DNA of 41,855 nucleotides from Phaeodactylibacter sp. (GTDB taxonomy: Bacteria > Bacteroidota > Bacteroidia > Chitinophagales > Saprospiraceae). Shown here in pieces: positions 15,169 to 22,968 of the stretch (positions within the stretch are counted from its first letter, which is position 1; every line of letters starts with the position of its first letter). Below the pieces are notes generated by a model. It was given only the letters and a program-made list of their open reading frames with translations, did no database searches and was not told the origin of the DNA. The translations under genes were made by a program, and so were the position numbers. The DNA lies in assembly GCF_022763345.1 (NCBI RefSeq), contig NZ_JALEGS010000042.1:1-41855 (forward strand). The letters are read 5' to 3'.

Positions 15169-16332
15169 ATGAAAAACCTACTTGAAGAATTTCCTGCCGT
15201 AGACAAGGCCACCTGGGTTGCCAAAGTGGAGAAAGACCTGAAAGGCAAGCCGCTGGAAGATTTATTTTGGCACCTGGGCGAAGACATCACTGTTGCCCCA
15301 TTCTATCACCCGGAAGACATTGATCATCAAACAACGGCTCCCCTCCTCGCTGGCAGACGGGGCAATGACTGGGAAATCGGTGAATACATCAACGTATACA
15401 AAGACGTGAAGCAGGCGAATACAGCCTTGCTCGAAGGACTGAAAGGGGGCGTACAGGCTCCGCTCTTTCGGCTATTCCAGCCTTTAGATAGTCCCCGCCT
15501 CCATCAGCTCCTGGATGGTGTAGCTCCTGAAATGGTGACGCTGAACTTTAGCGAGCACTATTCTGAAAAACAGCCTGCCCGGCTAATGGAGCTCCTGCTG
15601 GACTGGTATCTGCAGAAAGGTGTCACTGGCGAACGGGCCAATTTCACCATTGACTTCGACCCTATACTCGATTTCACGGAGCCTCCCATTGACACCCTTG
15701 CAGCGTTTATTCAATCCTGCACTACCCAATGGCCCAACGCACGCCCACTACAGGTTAATGCCAAAACCTTCCACAGCGGACCGGAGCAAGTCGTCGATGA
15801 GCTAGCCCTCACTATGGCGAAAGGAGCGGAATACCTAGCCCGGCTTACCGAAACAGGGCTGGATGCAGCAGCCATCAACCAGCATTTACAGTTCGGTATC
15901 GCGGTCAGCAAAAGTTACTTTGTGGAAATCGCAAAATTCAGAGCACTTCGCCTGCTTTGGAGCAATATTCTAAAAGGCTACGGTGTAAAGGGTAAGCAGC
16001 CCTTTGTAGTGGCTCACTTCGCTCAGGAATCGCAGGATGAGAACCCGAATTCTAATATGATCCGCGCCAGTACGCAGGCCATGTCCGCTGTTATTGGGGG
16101 CGTGGACCGGCTGTACGTTTTGCCTTCCAACCGGGCAAAAAAAGAGCCTGATACGCCCTTTAGCCGCCGGGTAGCCCGCAACCTGCAACACCTCCTTAAA
16201 ATGGAAAGCCACCTCGACCGGGTCATTGACCCCGGAGCAGGTAGCTACTATATCGAGAAACTTACCCGGGAGATTGCCGACCAGGCATGGGCAAAGTTTC
16301 AGAAACTGGACCAGGAACGCGCATTCAATTAA
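15169..16332 (+). CDS. Methylmalonyl-CoA mutase small-subunit-like protein
   Basis: This 387-aa protein resembles the non-catalytic small (beta) subunit of B12-dependent methylmalonyl-CoA mutase, which pairs with the catalytic large subunit to interconvert succinyl-CoA and methylmalonyl-CoA. Visible family blocks are the N-terminal FPAVDKATWVAKVEKDLKGK, then NSNMIRASTQAMSAVIGG (about 297-314), and the end of the barrel, VIDPGAGSYYIEKLTREIA. It stops right after the TIM barrel, so the B12-binding-like C-terminal domain of full-length (about 620-aa) small subunits is absent. The large subunit gene is not adjacent. It ends just before a long hairpin at 16355. Confidence 0.85.
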   Translation: MKNLLEEFPAVDKATWVAKVEKDLKGKPLEDLFWHLGEDITVAPFYHPEDIDHQTTAPLLAGRRGNDWEIGEYINVYKDVKQANTALLEGLKGGVQAPLFRLFQPLDSPRLHQLLDGVAPEMVTLNFSEHYSEKQPARLMELLLDWYLQKGVTGERANFTIDFDPILDFTEPPIDTLAAFIQSCTTQWPNARPLQVNAKTFHSGPEQVVDELALTMAKGAEYLARLTETGLDAAAINQHLQFGIAVSKSYFVEIAKFRALRLLWSNILKGYGVKGKQPFVVAHFAQESQDENPNSNMIRASTQAMSAVIGGVDRLYVLPSNRAKKEPDTPFSRRVARNLQHLLKMESHLDRVIDPGAGSYYIEKLTREIADQAWAKFQKLDQERAFN

Positions 16333-16354
16333 ATGCTACGCCTGGTATAATACG

Positions 16355-16390
16355 AAGAGCGCCATCCGGACTGTTCCGGATGGCGCTCTT
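16355..16390. terminator. 16-bp perfect hairpin between convergent genes
   Basis: The arms 16355-16370 and 16375-16390 (AAGAGCGCCATCCGGA and its exact complement) enclose a CTGT loop. The hairpin sits between the mutase gene (plus) and the FAS1 gene (minus), which suggests a bidirectional terminator. Neither side has a strong T-run, only ATCATTTA on the plus strand. Confidence 0.65.
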
Positions 16391-16417
16391 ATCATTTACC
16401 CAAATTTAAAGGGAATT

Positions 16418-17383
16418 TTAGGGCAGGAGTACGGTGTCAATTACATGAACGACACCATTCACACCCTGAATATCAGCTAGCTCAACAGTTGCTGTGCTAC
16501 TGCCACCAACGATTTGGGGAGCGTCTGGGTTGGAAAGATCCACTTCCAGTGTTGCGCCTTCCGCCAGCGTGCTTACCATCATTCCATCAGCGAGGTCCGT
16601 GGAGCGTGCGTTCACGCCGCTACTCACATGGTAGGAAAGTACCGTTTCAAGCGTGCTTGCCGGGATATCATCAAGCGTATTCCAGTCATCATTGCTGTCG
16701 AGCAGCGCCTGGAATGCAGCATTGCTTGGTGCAAATACGGTGAATGGACCATCACCGCTCAGGGCACCTACGAAATCAGTGCTGAGATCAGAACGGGTCA
16801 GTGCCGCTACCAATGAGGACAGTGCGGGGTTAGACGTTGCGAAGTCAACCACAGTAGGTGGTAGAATGACTGCATCGATACCGTGAATTACTCCATTGTC
16901 TACATCCACGTCTGGCACAACTACCTCAGGACCGCCATTCAGTACGACACCATTATCTAGGTTGACATACAGGCTGGTCGTTGCATCACCAAAGCCGGTG
17001 GCGCTGAGCGTGGAATAATATCCTGCCATCAGGTCAGAAGAGGTTACTTCTCCTCCAAGTACGTGATTGGTCAGTACTGCTGTCAGGGTTGCTTCGGGGA
17101 TATCATCAAGCGTATTCCAGTCTGAATTGCTGTCAAGCAATGCCTGGAAGGCAGCGTTGTCTGGTGCAAATACGGTGAACGGACCAGTACCTGACAGTAC
17201 GCCGTCAAGACCAGCTGCAACTACCGCTTCTGCCAGGATGGTGTAATCGTCGCTATCTTGCGCAAAGGAAACGATTGTTGTGGGCTCCGGCATCGGATCC
17301 GTATCATCGTCATCGTCACAAGCTGTAAATGTTAGTGCAGAAAGGGCGAAAATGGCTAATAGCCAAAGATTCAACTTTTTCAT
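16418..17383 (-). CDS. Lipoprotein with two fasciclin (FAS1) domains
   Basis: Starting at the ATG at 17383 gives a 321-aa lipoprotein with a lipobox (TFTAC, Cys22) followed by an acidic Asp run. Two FAS1 domains follow (about 42-175 and 185-320), each with the H1-like FAPDNAAF or FAPSNAAF block and a YH/NH motif region. FAS1 proteins mediate adhesion or surface interactions. The two domains share long identical DNA stretches 435 bp apart, for example 16662-16687 and 17097-17122, which indicates a recent in-frame domain duplication. A longer frame from 17470 would hide the signal peptide and is rejected. Confidence 0.92.
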   Translation of the reverse strand: MKKLNLWLLAIFALSALTFTACDDDDDTDPMPEPTTIVSFAQDSDDYTILAEAVVAAGLDGVLSGTGPFTVFAPDNAAFQALLDSNSDWNTLDDIPEATLTAVLTNHVLGGEVTSSDLMAGYYSTLSATGFGDATTSLYVNLDNGVVLNGGPEVVVPDVDVDNGVIHGIDAVILPPTVVDFATSNPALSSLVAALTRSDLSTDFVGALSGDGPFTVFAPSNAAFQALLDSNDDWNTLDDIPASTLETVLSYHVSSGVNARSTDLADGMMVSTLAEGATLEVDLSNPDAPQIVGGSSTATVELADIQGVNGVVHVIDTVLLP

Positions 17384-17529
17384 GTTTGCTTTTTTAATTG
17401 ATTGGAGAATTATCATCATTTCGGGTTCTTCAACGAGTACACCCGGCAGAAGTTCACAATCAATTAACATCCCCCCCTAAGAACTAAGCAAAATGCCAAT
17501 TCCTTTACAAAACCTTCGAAAAGCCTAAA

Positions 17530-18132
17530 CTAATACAACATTTGACGGACTTGCTTAGCCAGGGCATTATGCTGAGTGGCCGTAGGAGGATGTACAAACG
17601 AATCGCCTGAGAGTAGTTTTGCGCCATGTTTTTTGGCAAATGCCACTATTGGTTCCCGGTAAGCGGCTTCCCGGGCAGAAACTAAGATGACCAGTTTAAG
17701 ATCAGGGTATTCAATGAGCTGCTTGCCCAGTGCGTTTAGGTGCTTCTGGAATGCTTTCAGGGGAGCATTCAGCGCTTCATCTTCCTGTCCAATTTCCAGA
17801 ATCATGCCCTCGGGTTTACGGTCAAGCAGTTGAGGAAGACGCTGCAGCAGCCCCGGAAGCGGCTCACCGGTAATACCCGCATTAACCACGGCAGCTCCCA
17901 GCTGATCCGCAAACCCGGCTCCAAGGTCTGCCCCCTCTCCTGCCGTCCAGCGCCCTCCACAGGCGATCCAGCCTTGGTGTGGCTTTGGTGGGACGATTTC
18001 GGTTTCCATTCGATTGGCCGATATAGAAGATTGAGACTGCTGCCGGGCCGGACCTCGCGCTTCAGGCGTTTCCGACACCGGGCCGCAACTCCACAGCAGC
18101 AAAAGCATACAGGCTAACGCTTTATACTTCAT
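17530..18132 (-). CDS. Degenerate SGNH-hydrolase-like lipoprotein
   Basis: This 200-aa lipoprotein (lipobox LWSC, Cys16) has an SGNH/TesA-like layout. ACGGRWTAGEG (57-67) aligns with the usual GDSLTAG block, NAGITGEP (84-91) with the Gly block, and GDSFVHPP (176-183) with the Asp-His block. The catalytic Ser is replaced by Arg61, the block-III GxND by GQED (115-118), and the Asp-His spacing is one residue longer. It therefore looks catalytically dead and may bind rather than hydrolyse. It overlaps the end of queG by 11 nt, so the two are translated in tandem. Confidence 0.75.
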   Translation of the reverse strand: MKYKALACMLLLLWSCGPVSETPEARGPARQQSQSSISANRMETEIVPPKPHQGWIACGGRWTAGEGADLGAGFADQLGAAVVNAGITGEPLPGLLQRLPQLLDRKPEGMILEIGQEDEALNAPLKAFQKHLNALGKQLIEYPDLKLVILVSAREAAYREPIVAFAKKHGAKLLSGDSFVHPPTATQHNALAKQVRQMLY

Positions 18133-19078
18133 GGTCCGTTTTTTCAGATAGGGGCTTCAAAAAATTGATGTTGCGCTTCAGCCCTTCGTACTTCGTCCGC
18201 TTTACGGCTGATTTGCGGAAAAGCTCGCGGAAGACCTCTTCCGTCAGTTCTTCCCAATCACGGGCGGAAAGGTCCAGCAAATCAGGATGGGGCTCGAATT
18301 CGGGTTCCTGATGGGGCTTGCTGAAGCGGTTCCAGGGACAGACGTCCTGACAGATGTCGCAACCGAACATCCAGTTCCTGAAGTGGCCACGGTAAGCTTC
18401 CGGTATGGCGCCTTTTAGTTCAATGGTAAAGTAAGAAATGCATTTGCTGCCGTCCACCACATACCCTCCGGGGCTGATCGCATCGGTAGGGCAGGCATCA
18501 ATACAGCGGGTACAGGTACCACAATAATCTTTTATGGGGTGGTCATAAACCAGGTCTAAATCAATGATCAGTTCGGCCAGAAAGAAGTAGGAGCCAGCCT
18601 TGGGGTGGATCAGCAGGGTATTTTTGCCTACCCAGCCTATGCCGGTACGCTTAGCCCAGTCGCGCTCCAGTACGGGGGCGGAATCAACAAAAACCCGGCC
18701 ATTCACCGCTCCAATTTCGGCCTGAATGTACTTCATCAGGTCTTTGAGCTTATGCTTGAGGACGAAGTGATAGTCTTTGCCGTAAGCATACTTCGAAATC
18801 TTCGGGGCATCCGGGTCTTTGGGGCGGCGGTCAGTGTAGTGGTTGTACATCAGCGTAACCACTGTTTTGGCACCCGGCACGAGTTTCCGGGGGTCCACCC
18901 GCTTTTCAAAGTGGTTTTCCAGATAGCCCATTTCACCGTGCATGCCCTTGTTCAGCCAGGCCTCCAGCCGGCGCGCTTCCTCATCCAGACGGGTGGCTTT
19001 GGCAAACCCCACAAAGGCAAAGCCCAGGCGCTGCGCCTCTTCCCGGATCATCTGCGTATGCAAGGTTTTATTGCTCAT
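18122..19078 (-). CDS. queG: Epoxyqueuosine reductase
   Basis: QueG reduces epoxyqueuosine to queuosine in the wobble position of GUN-reading tRNAs, using cobalamin and two [4Fe-4S] clusters. The 318-aa product has the N-terminal B12-binding region and a ferredoxin-like domain. The first cluster motif is CGTCTRCIDACP (around residue 180) and the second comes from CDICQDVCPWN together with an upstream Cys. Length is close to that of shorter family members that lack the C-terminal HEAT repeats. Its 3' end overlaps the SGNH-like gene; AsmA lies 30 nt upstream on the same strand. Confidence 0.95.
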   Translation of the reverse strand: MSNKTLHTQMIREEAQRLGFAFVGFAKATRLDEEARRLEAWLNKGMHGEMGYLENHFEKRVDPRKLVPGAKTVVTLMYNHYTDRRPKDPDAPKISKYAYGKDYHFVLKHKLKDLMKYIQAEIGAVNGRVFVDSAPVLERDWAKRTGIGWVGKNTLLIHPKAGSYFFLAELIIDLDLVYDHPIKDYCGTCTRCIDACPTDAISPGGYVVDGSKCISYFTIELKGAIPEAYRGHFRNWMFGCDICQDVCPWNRFSKPHQEPEFEPHPDLLDLSARDWEELTEEVFRELFRKSAVKRTKYEGLKRNINFLKPLSEKTDHEV

Positions 19079-19108
19079 AAGGGCAAAGGTAATGTACGAT
19101 AGGCTAAA

Positions 19109-21700
19109 TTACCGCCCGCCCACCTCAAAGTCGAGGTATTCTTCTTCCTGAGGATCGTAGGTGTCGTGGTCAAATTCCGGGATGTCCTTCCAGTTTTCCG
19201 GCTCTTCGATCAGTTCAACGATGCCAAACTCCTGCTCCAGCGCACGCTGAATTTCCCGTTTGCGGAATTCGCTCCGCTCGAAGTCTTCCTTCACCCGCTG
19301 CTTGGCTGCTGTAATGTTGTAGTCGTCCATCGTCCCTAGCATGGCGTAGTACAGGTTGAAAAAGCCAGACTGCCGGGCCGGCTTGGGCTTCAGGCTCGGG
19401 TCATGCTTTCGGAACCGGTCGGCCAGCACCTGCCCTGCATTCACTTTAAGGTAGTAGGCAATTTCGTTATCGAAGGAGTGCTCTCCGCTGATGGTCAGGT
19501 TGAGCGCATTGCTCCGGATGAACATCACGGGCAGATAGAGCCGGCGGTTTCTGATCTCCAGGAAATTCTGCATGTCCACAAAATTGATTTTCCGGAGGTC
19601 CCCGATATGAACAAAGTCGGAAAAATCCTGCAGCATCTCAAAGCCCTGCAGGGTGCCATCGGAAATACCAATGCCCGCCAATACCCGCAGCCGGTCCATC
19701 AGGAAGTTGCCTTGTTCATCCCAGTAGGCATAAATGGCCACTTTGGTATCCAATTGCCCCTCAAGGTGGCGGTGGGTGAGCACTTCCTGCCCAAAGTCAT
19801 CCGCCTGCTCAAAGAGCGTGCTGACCTCCAGGTTTTGGCAGACCATACGCGCCTTCAGGACCGGGGCGGCCTCAAAGGTGACTTCCCCGTCCAGGCTTAC
19901 CTGCCCGCCAAAGGCTTTAATCTCGCCTAGTACATTCATAGTATTAGCCCGGAAAGTCAACTTGCCCTGAAAGTCTTCCGCTTCAATTTTTTGATAATTC
20001 AGTGCCTCAATATTGGCGTCAAAGGTACCGTTTAGGAACCCCAGGAATAGTGCCTGAGGCTCCTGTTCTTCCGGTGCTAAGTCCGCTTGGGTGGTTGGAG
20101 CATCAGCTTCTGCATCTGCTGAAAATGTAAGGGCTCCCATCAGACGGTCAAGGTCAAGGCTGCGGCCCGACAAACGAGCGTCAAACTCCAATTGTGCCCG
20201 GCTGGAGTTCAGCGAATCCGCAAAAAGCACCGGAAGCAAATTAAAGGCGGTACCCTCAAAAGTAATGTCGCTTCCGGCTCCTTCCAGGCGCAGCCCTTCG
20301 ATGCTCAGGCGGTTGCCTTCCAACTGCAGGCGGCCTCTATCCAGCAATAACGCCTCTTCTCCGATGACCAGCCCGGCATCATCAAATTCCAGCATACCTT
20401 CAGCTGATACGCGGGCGATTCGGCTGGGGTTGATCATATCCTGGTAGCGCCCTTCGATAAGGACGTCCTGAAATTCAACTTCTCCCGAACCTTCGGTGAT
20501 TGCCGGTTTGCCCAGCAGGCCATAGGCTGATTCAAGCGGCAGCACCCCATTGAGGAAAAACCGGATTTCAGGTTCTTCAAAATTCCTGACCTCTGCTGTC
20601 ATTTCGATCAGCTCCCGGTTAAAGTATCCTTTAAACTGGTCCAAACGAAAAACTGAGGATTTGGCATTCCGGTACTTTCCATTCGTAAATACCGCCTGCA
20701 AGCTGACATCTTTTAAAGGCTGCTCCAGCAGGTCGCTGCTCAACCGCCCATCTTCGAGGCTAAACTCCACTCGCACTTCGGGCTGCTGCTGCTTGTTGTA
20801 CTGCCCTTTCACAATTGCATCGAAGGCAAACCGCCCCTTACTGCTAAAGCCTTCCAACTGACTGGCGTAAGTGGCGGGCAACAGGGCCAGGACACCCGCC
20901 AGATTGCCCTCCTCTGCGGTGGCGTAAAGATCGAAATATGTCCCTGTCTCCCAATTTTCTACCGTTCCATCCACTTTAAAGATATTACCGTCTACTTCCA
21001 GTACCCCCCGTTGCAAGGCATAAGTGCCCGCTTCCAGGTCTACCGCCAGCTCTACATCATAGGAGACCGCCTTGCCTGGGAGATAGCGGATGCCGTCCAG
21101 GTCTGCAAATTCAAATTGGACCTGCGCCTTGCTTTCAAGGTCAAAAGCAGTATTGGAAAAAGCTCCGGAAAACAAAGCAGATTGAACAGCTCCTTTTATC
21201 TGCTGATTTTGGCTTTGATCGGTATAGGATATCGCAACCTGTCTCAGCTCGGCCAGGGTCAAGTCAATATTTGTAGCCTCTGAGCCACTGCTTTCCGTTT
21301 CTCCCGGTTTGAGAATATCATAATTTGCCCTTCCTTGTTTATCGATCAGGATGCGCAGTTGCCCGCCCTCGACCACCACAGAGCCTATCTCCAAACTGGA
21401 CTTGAAGAGACTGAGCAACCCAAACCGGAAGCCTATCGTCTCCGCTTCCAGTAAGGGCTTCCCTTCAGTATCTTCCAACCGGACGCTCTTTAGGTTAGCC
21501 GAAAGATTGGGAAAGCTGCGGAACAGCGTAATGTCGAAGCCCTGAACGGTAAGCTCAGCGGTAAGTTGGTTGTTGATGGTTTTCGTGAGGGCCCGCCCGA
21601 TGCGGTCCTCAAACAGGTTCGCAATCACCGCTACAGCTCCGATAAGGAGCAGAAAAGTAACGGACAGGATAATCAACAGGCGTTTTAAAAAATTTTTCAT
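19109..21700 (-). CDS. AsmA-like envelope protein
   Basis: This 863-aa protein has one N-terminal membrane helix (about 7-28: LLIILSVTFLLLIGAVAVIAN). A very long beta-rich periplasmic region follows, containing AsmA-type repeats (for example FDITLFRSFPNLSANLKSVRLED at 54-76). AsmA relatives are thought to bridge inner and outer membranes and move phospholipid. The C-terminal 120 residues include the AsmA_2-type block (IGISDGTLQGFEMLQDFSDFVHI). The acidic C-terminal tail (EFDHDTYDPQEEEYLDFEV) is unusual. It may head an operon with queG and the SGNH-like gene. Confidence 0.85.
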   Translation of the reverse strand: MKNFLKRLLIILSVTFLLLIGAVAVIANLFEDRIGRALTKTINNQLTAELTVQGFDITLFRSFPNLSANLKSVRLEDTEGKPLLEAETIGFRFGLLSLFKSSLEIGSVVVEGGQLRILIDKQGRANYDILKPGETESSGSEATNIDLTLAELRQVAISYTDQSQNQQIKGAVQSALFSGAFSNTAFDLESKAQVQFEFADLDGIRYLPGKAVSYDVELAVDLEAGTYALQRGVLEVDGNIFKVDGTVENWETGTYFDLYATAEEGNLAGVLALLPATYASQLEGFSSKGRFAFDAIVKGQYNKQQQPEVRVEFSLEDGRLSSDLLEQPLKDVSLQAVFTNGKYRNAKSSVFRLDQFKGYFNRELIEMTAEVRNFEEPEIRFFLNGVLPLESAYGLLGKPAITEGSGEVEFQDVLIEGRYQDMINPSRIARVSAEGMLEFDDAGLVIGEEALLLDRGRLQLEGNRLSIEGLRLEGAGSDITFEGTAFNLLPVLFADSLNSSRAQLEFDARLSGRSLDLDRLMGALTFSADAEADAPTTQADLAPEEQEPQALFLGFLNGTFDANIEALNYQKIEAEDFQGKLTFRANTMNVLGEIKAFGGQVSLDGEVTFEAAPVLKARMVCQNLEVSTLFEQADDFGQEVLTHRHLEGQLDTKVAIYAYWDEQGNFLMDRLRVLAGIGISDGTLQGFEMLQDFSDFVHIGDLRKINFVDMQNFLEIRNRRLYLPVMFIRSNALNLTISGEHSFDNEIAYYLKVNAGQVLADRFRKHDPSLKPKPARQSGFFNLYYAMLGTMDDYNITAAKQRVKEDFERSEFRKREIQRALEQEFGIVELIEEPENWKDIPEFDHDTYDPQEEEYLDFEVGGR

Positions 21701-21805
21701 GGCAGCAGCAGGTTTTCAAAGCCCTGAAAATAAGCGTTTTCCGGCTAAGAAAGAGAAACGTTTACCGACTACCGATTATTTTTCTTTAATTTTTTCCTGA
21801 AAAAG

Positions 21806-21837
21806 CTTGCGCCGTATCATTTTCGCCTATATATTTG
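21806..21837 (+). promoter_or_regulatory. Promoter of tRNA-Val
   Basis: CTTG (21806-21809, one mismatch to TTTG), a 20-nt spacer and TATATTTG (21830-21837) lie about 50 nt upstream of the mature tRNA. Confidence 0.7.
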
Positions 21838-21888
21838 CACTCGCAATTGACGCACAGCGAAGCACAAGCGCTTCGAAAGCGAGAAAAA

Positions 21889-21963
21889 GGGCGGTTAGCT
21901 CAGTTGGTTCAGAGCACCTCGTTTACACCGAGGGGGTCGGGAGTTCGAGTCTCTCACCGCCCA
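21889..21963 (+). tRNA. tRNA-Val (anticodon TAC)
   Basis: The acceptor stem GGGCGGT/ACCGCCC closes a full cloverleaf. The anticodon stem CCTCG/CGAGG holds loop TTTACAC with anticodon TAC. The T-arm is GGGAG/TTCGAGT/CTCTC with one G-T pair. The discriminator is A and the 3' CCA is not fully encoded (ACA follows the acceptor), so CCA must be added. It is a single tRNA unit with its own promoter and terminator. Confidence 0.97.
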
Positions 21964-21967
21964 CAAT

Positions 21968-22005
21968 AAAGGGAGTACATGCAAATGTGCTCCCTTTCTT
22001 TTTTT
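21968..22005 (+). terminator. Terminator of tRNA-Val
   Basis: A 13-bp stem (21968-21980 with 21985-21997, one T-G pair) closed by the GCAA tetraloop is followed by C and seven T residues, starting 5 nt after the tRNA. Confidence 0.92.
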
Positions 22006-22116
22006 CCAAAAGTCAGGTCAAAAAAAAGAGCCTCCCGGTGCAAAATGGTGGAAGACTCATCAGTGCGGATTGTTCATAGGAACTGAATCACCGCTATTCG
22101 AAACATAACACGTCTT

Positions 22117-22605
22117 TTATCGAGGCATAAGGACCTGATTGATTTTCATCCGGGCCCGCAATGCCATGACAGATTGCTGTAGCTTGGTATCATCTGGCAC
22201 TACATCTGCTATGGGGACCTGATGCACGATGAAATGCTTTTCTATGGCTCGCTCAAGGCGGGACAACTGATCCTGATGAATGGCAGCATCTGATCCCAAG
22301 TCCAGTTTTAAGGCGCTGATCTCAGAGGCTTTGCGTTCCGGATCAACAGACTCTGCATACTCCACAATTGTGTCAATAAGCACATTGTAAATCCAGGGGA
22401 GAGCCCGGTCTTTAGCAATATCAATCGTTTGAGCCTGAGTCCAGGCATTAACATAGGTTTTAACCAATAACTCTTCTATAACCTCATCGGTCTTACCAAC
22501 TCGCCGTACAGTACCATAGACGATTGGGCTGTAGGCTTCATATAGCCATTCGAGCGCTCTTTTTTCCTGCTTTTTCAGCAAATTCATCATGCTTCGCTCA
22601 TTCAT
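22117..22605 (-). CDS. Sigma-70 region-2-like protein lacking region 4
   Basis: Residues about 15-85 of this 162-aa protein match the ECF sigma region 2 pattern. LEWLYEAYSPIVYGTVRRV resembles the region 2.1-2.2 helices, and DRALPWIYNVLIDTIVEYAE resembles the 2.4 helix. The rest (about 90-162) is helical but I see no region 4 helix-turn-helix. It may be a truncated sigma factor, an RNA-polymerase-binding modulator or a degenerate paralogue. It has an ATG at 22605 and a second ATG at 22590. It is divergent from the PAS/sigma-54 activator gene. Confidence 0.65.
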   Translation of the reverse strand: MNERSMMNLLKKQEKRALEWLYEAYSPIVYGTVRRVGKTDEVIEELLVKTYVNAWTQAQTIDIAKDRALPWIYNVLIDTIVEYAESVDPERKASEISALKLDLGSDAAIHQDQLSRLERAIEKHFIVHQVPIADVVPDDTKLQQSVMALRARMKINQVLMPR

Positions 22606-22790
22606 TTGGCTTCTTGTTTTATTGTTTGCGGATCATACCGCTAGTGTAGTGTTTGTTTTATGTCCTACAGTGTACAAAGACCGGACCAAAAACACAAACC
22701 CTTGACTACCAAACCCTTAAACCCGACCCACTTTCATCAACGCCATTATATGAGATAATTTTTATCTTATTTAATAAAATTTTAATTTGA

Positions 22791-22821
22791 TTTGCATTTA
22801 AATGGGATTTAATTATATTTA
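22791..22821 (+). promoter_or_regulatory. Candidate promoter of the PAS/sigma-54 activator gene
   Basis: TTTG (22791-22794), a 19-nt spacer and TATATTTA (22814-22821, one mismatch) lie within an AT-rich island (about 22750-22825). The leader to the ATG at 22969 would be about 140 nt. The rest of the 22606-22968 gap shows no gene. Confidence 0.5.
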
Positions 22822-22968
22822 GACTGATTTGCAAGAAGACCAAAGAGGCAAAGTAGGGATGAGGAGAAGCTGTAAATCAAATTAAACTCCAATCCATACG
22901 CCCACGCGGCTTTCGGATGGTGACGTATGAAAGAACATTAAACACACATACTTTCTAGGTTTGCCAAC

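Noticed and set aside
22194..22209. Sigma-54-like promoter TGGCAC with GC at the -12 position
   Set aside because: Spacing fits, but the site is inside the sigma-like coding region, matches the -12 element poorly and does not point at a nearby start; probably chance.
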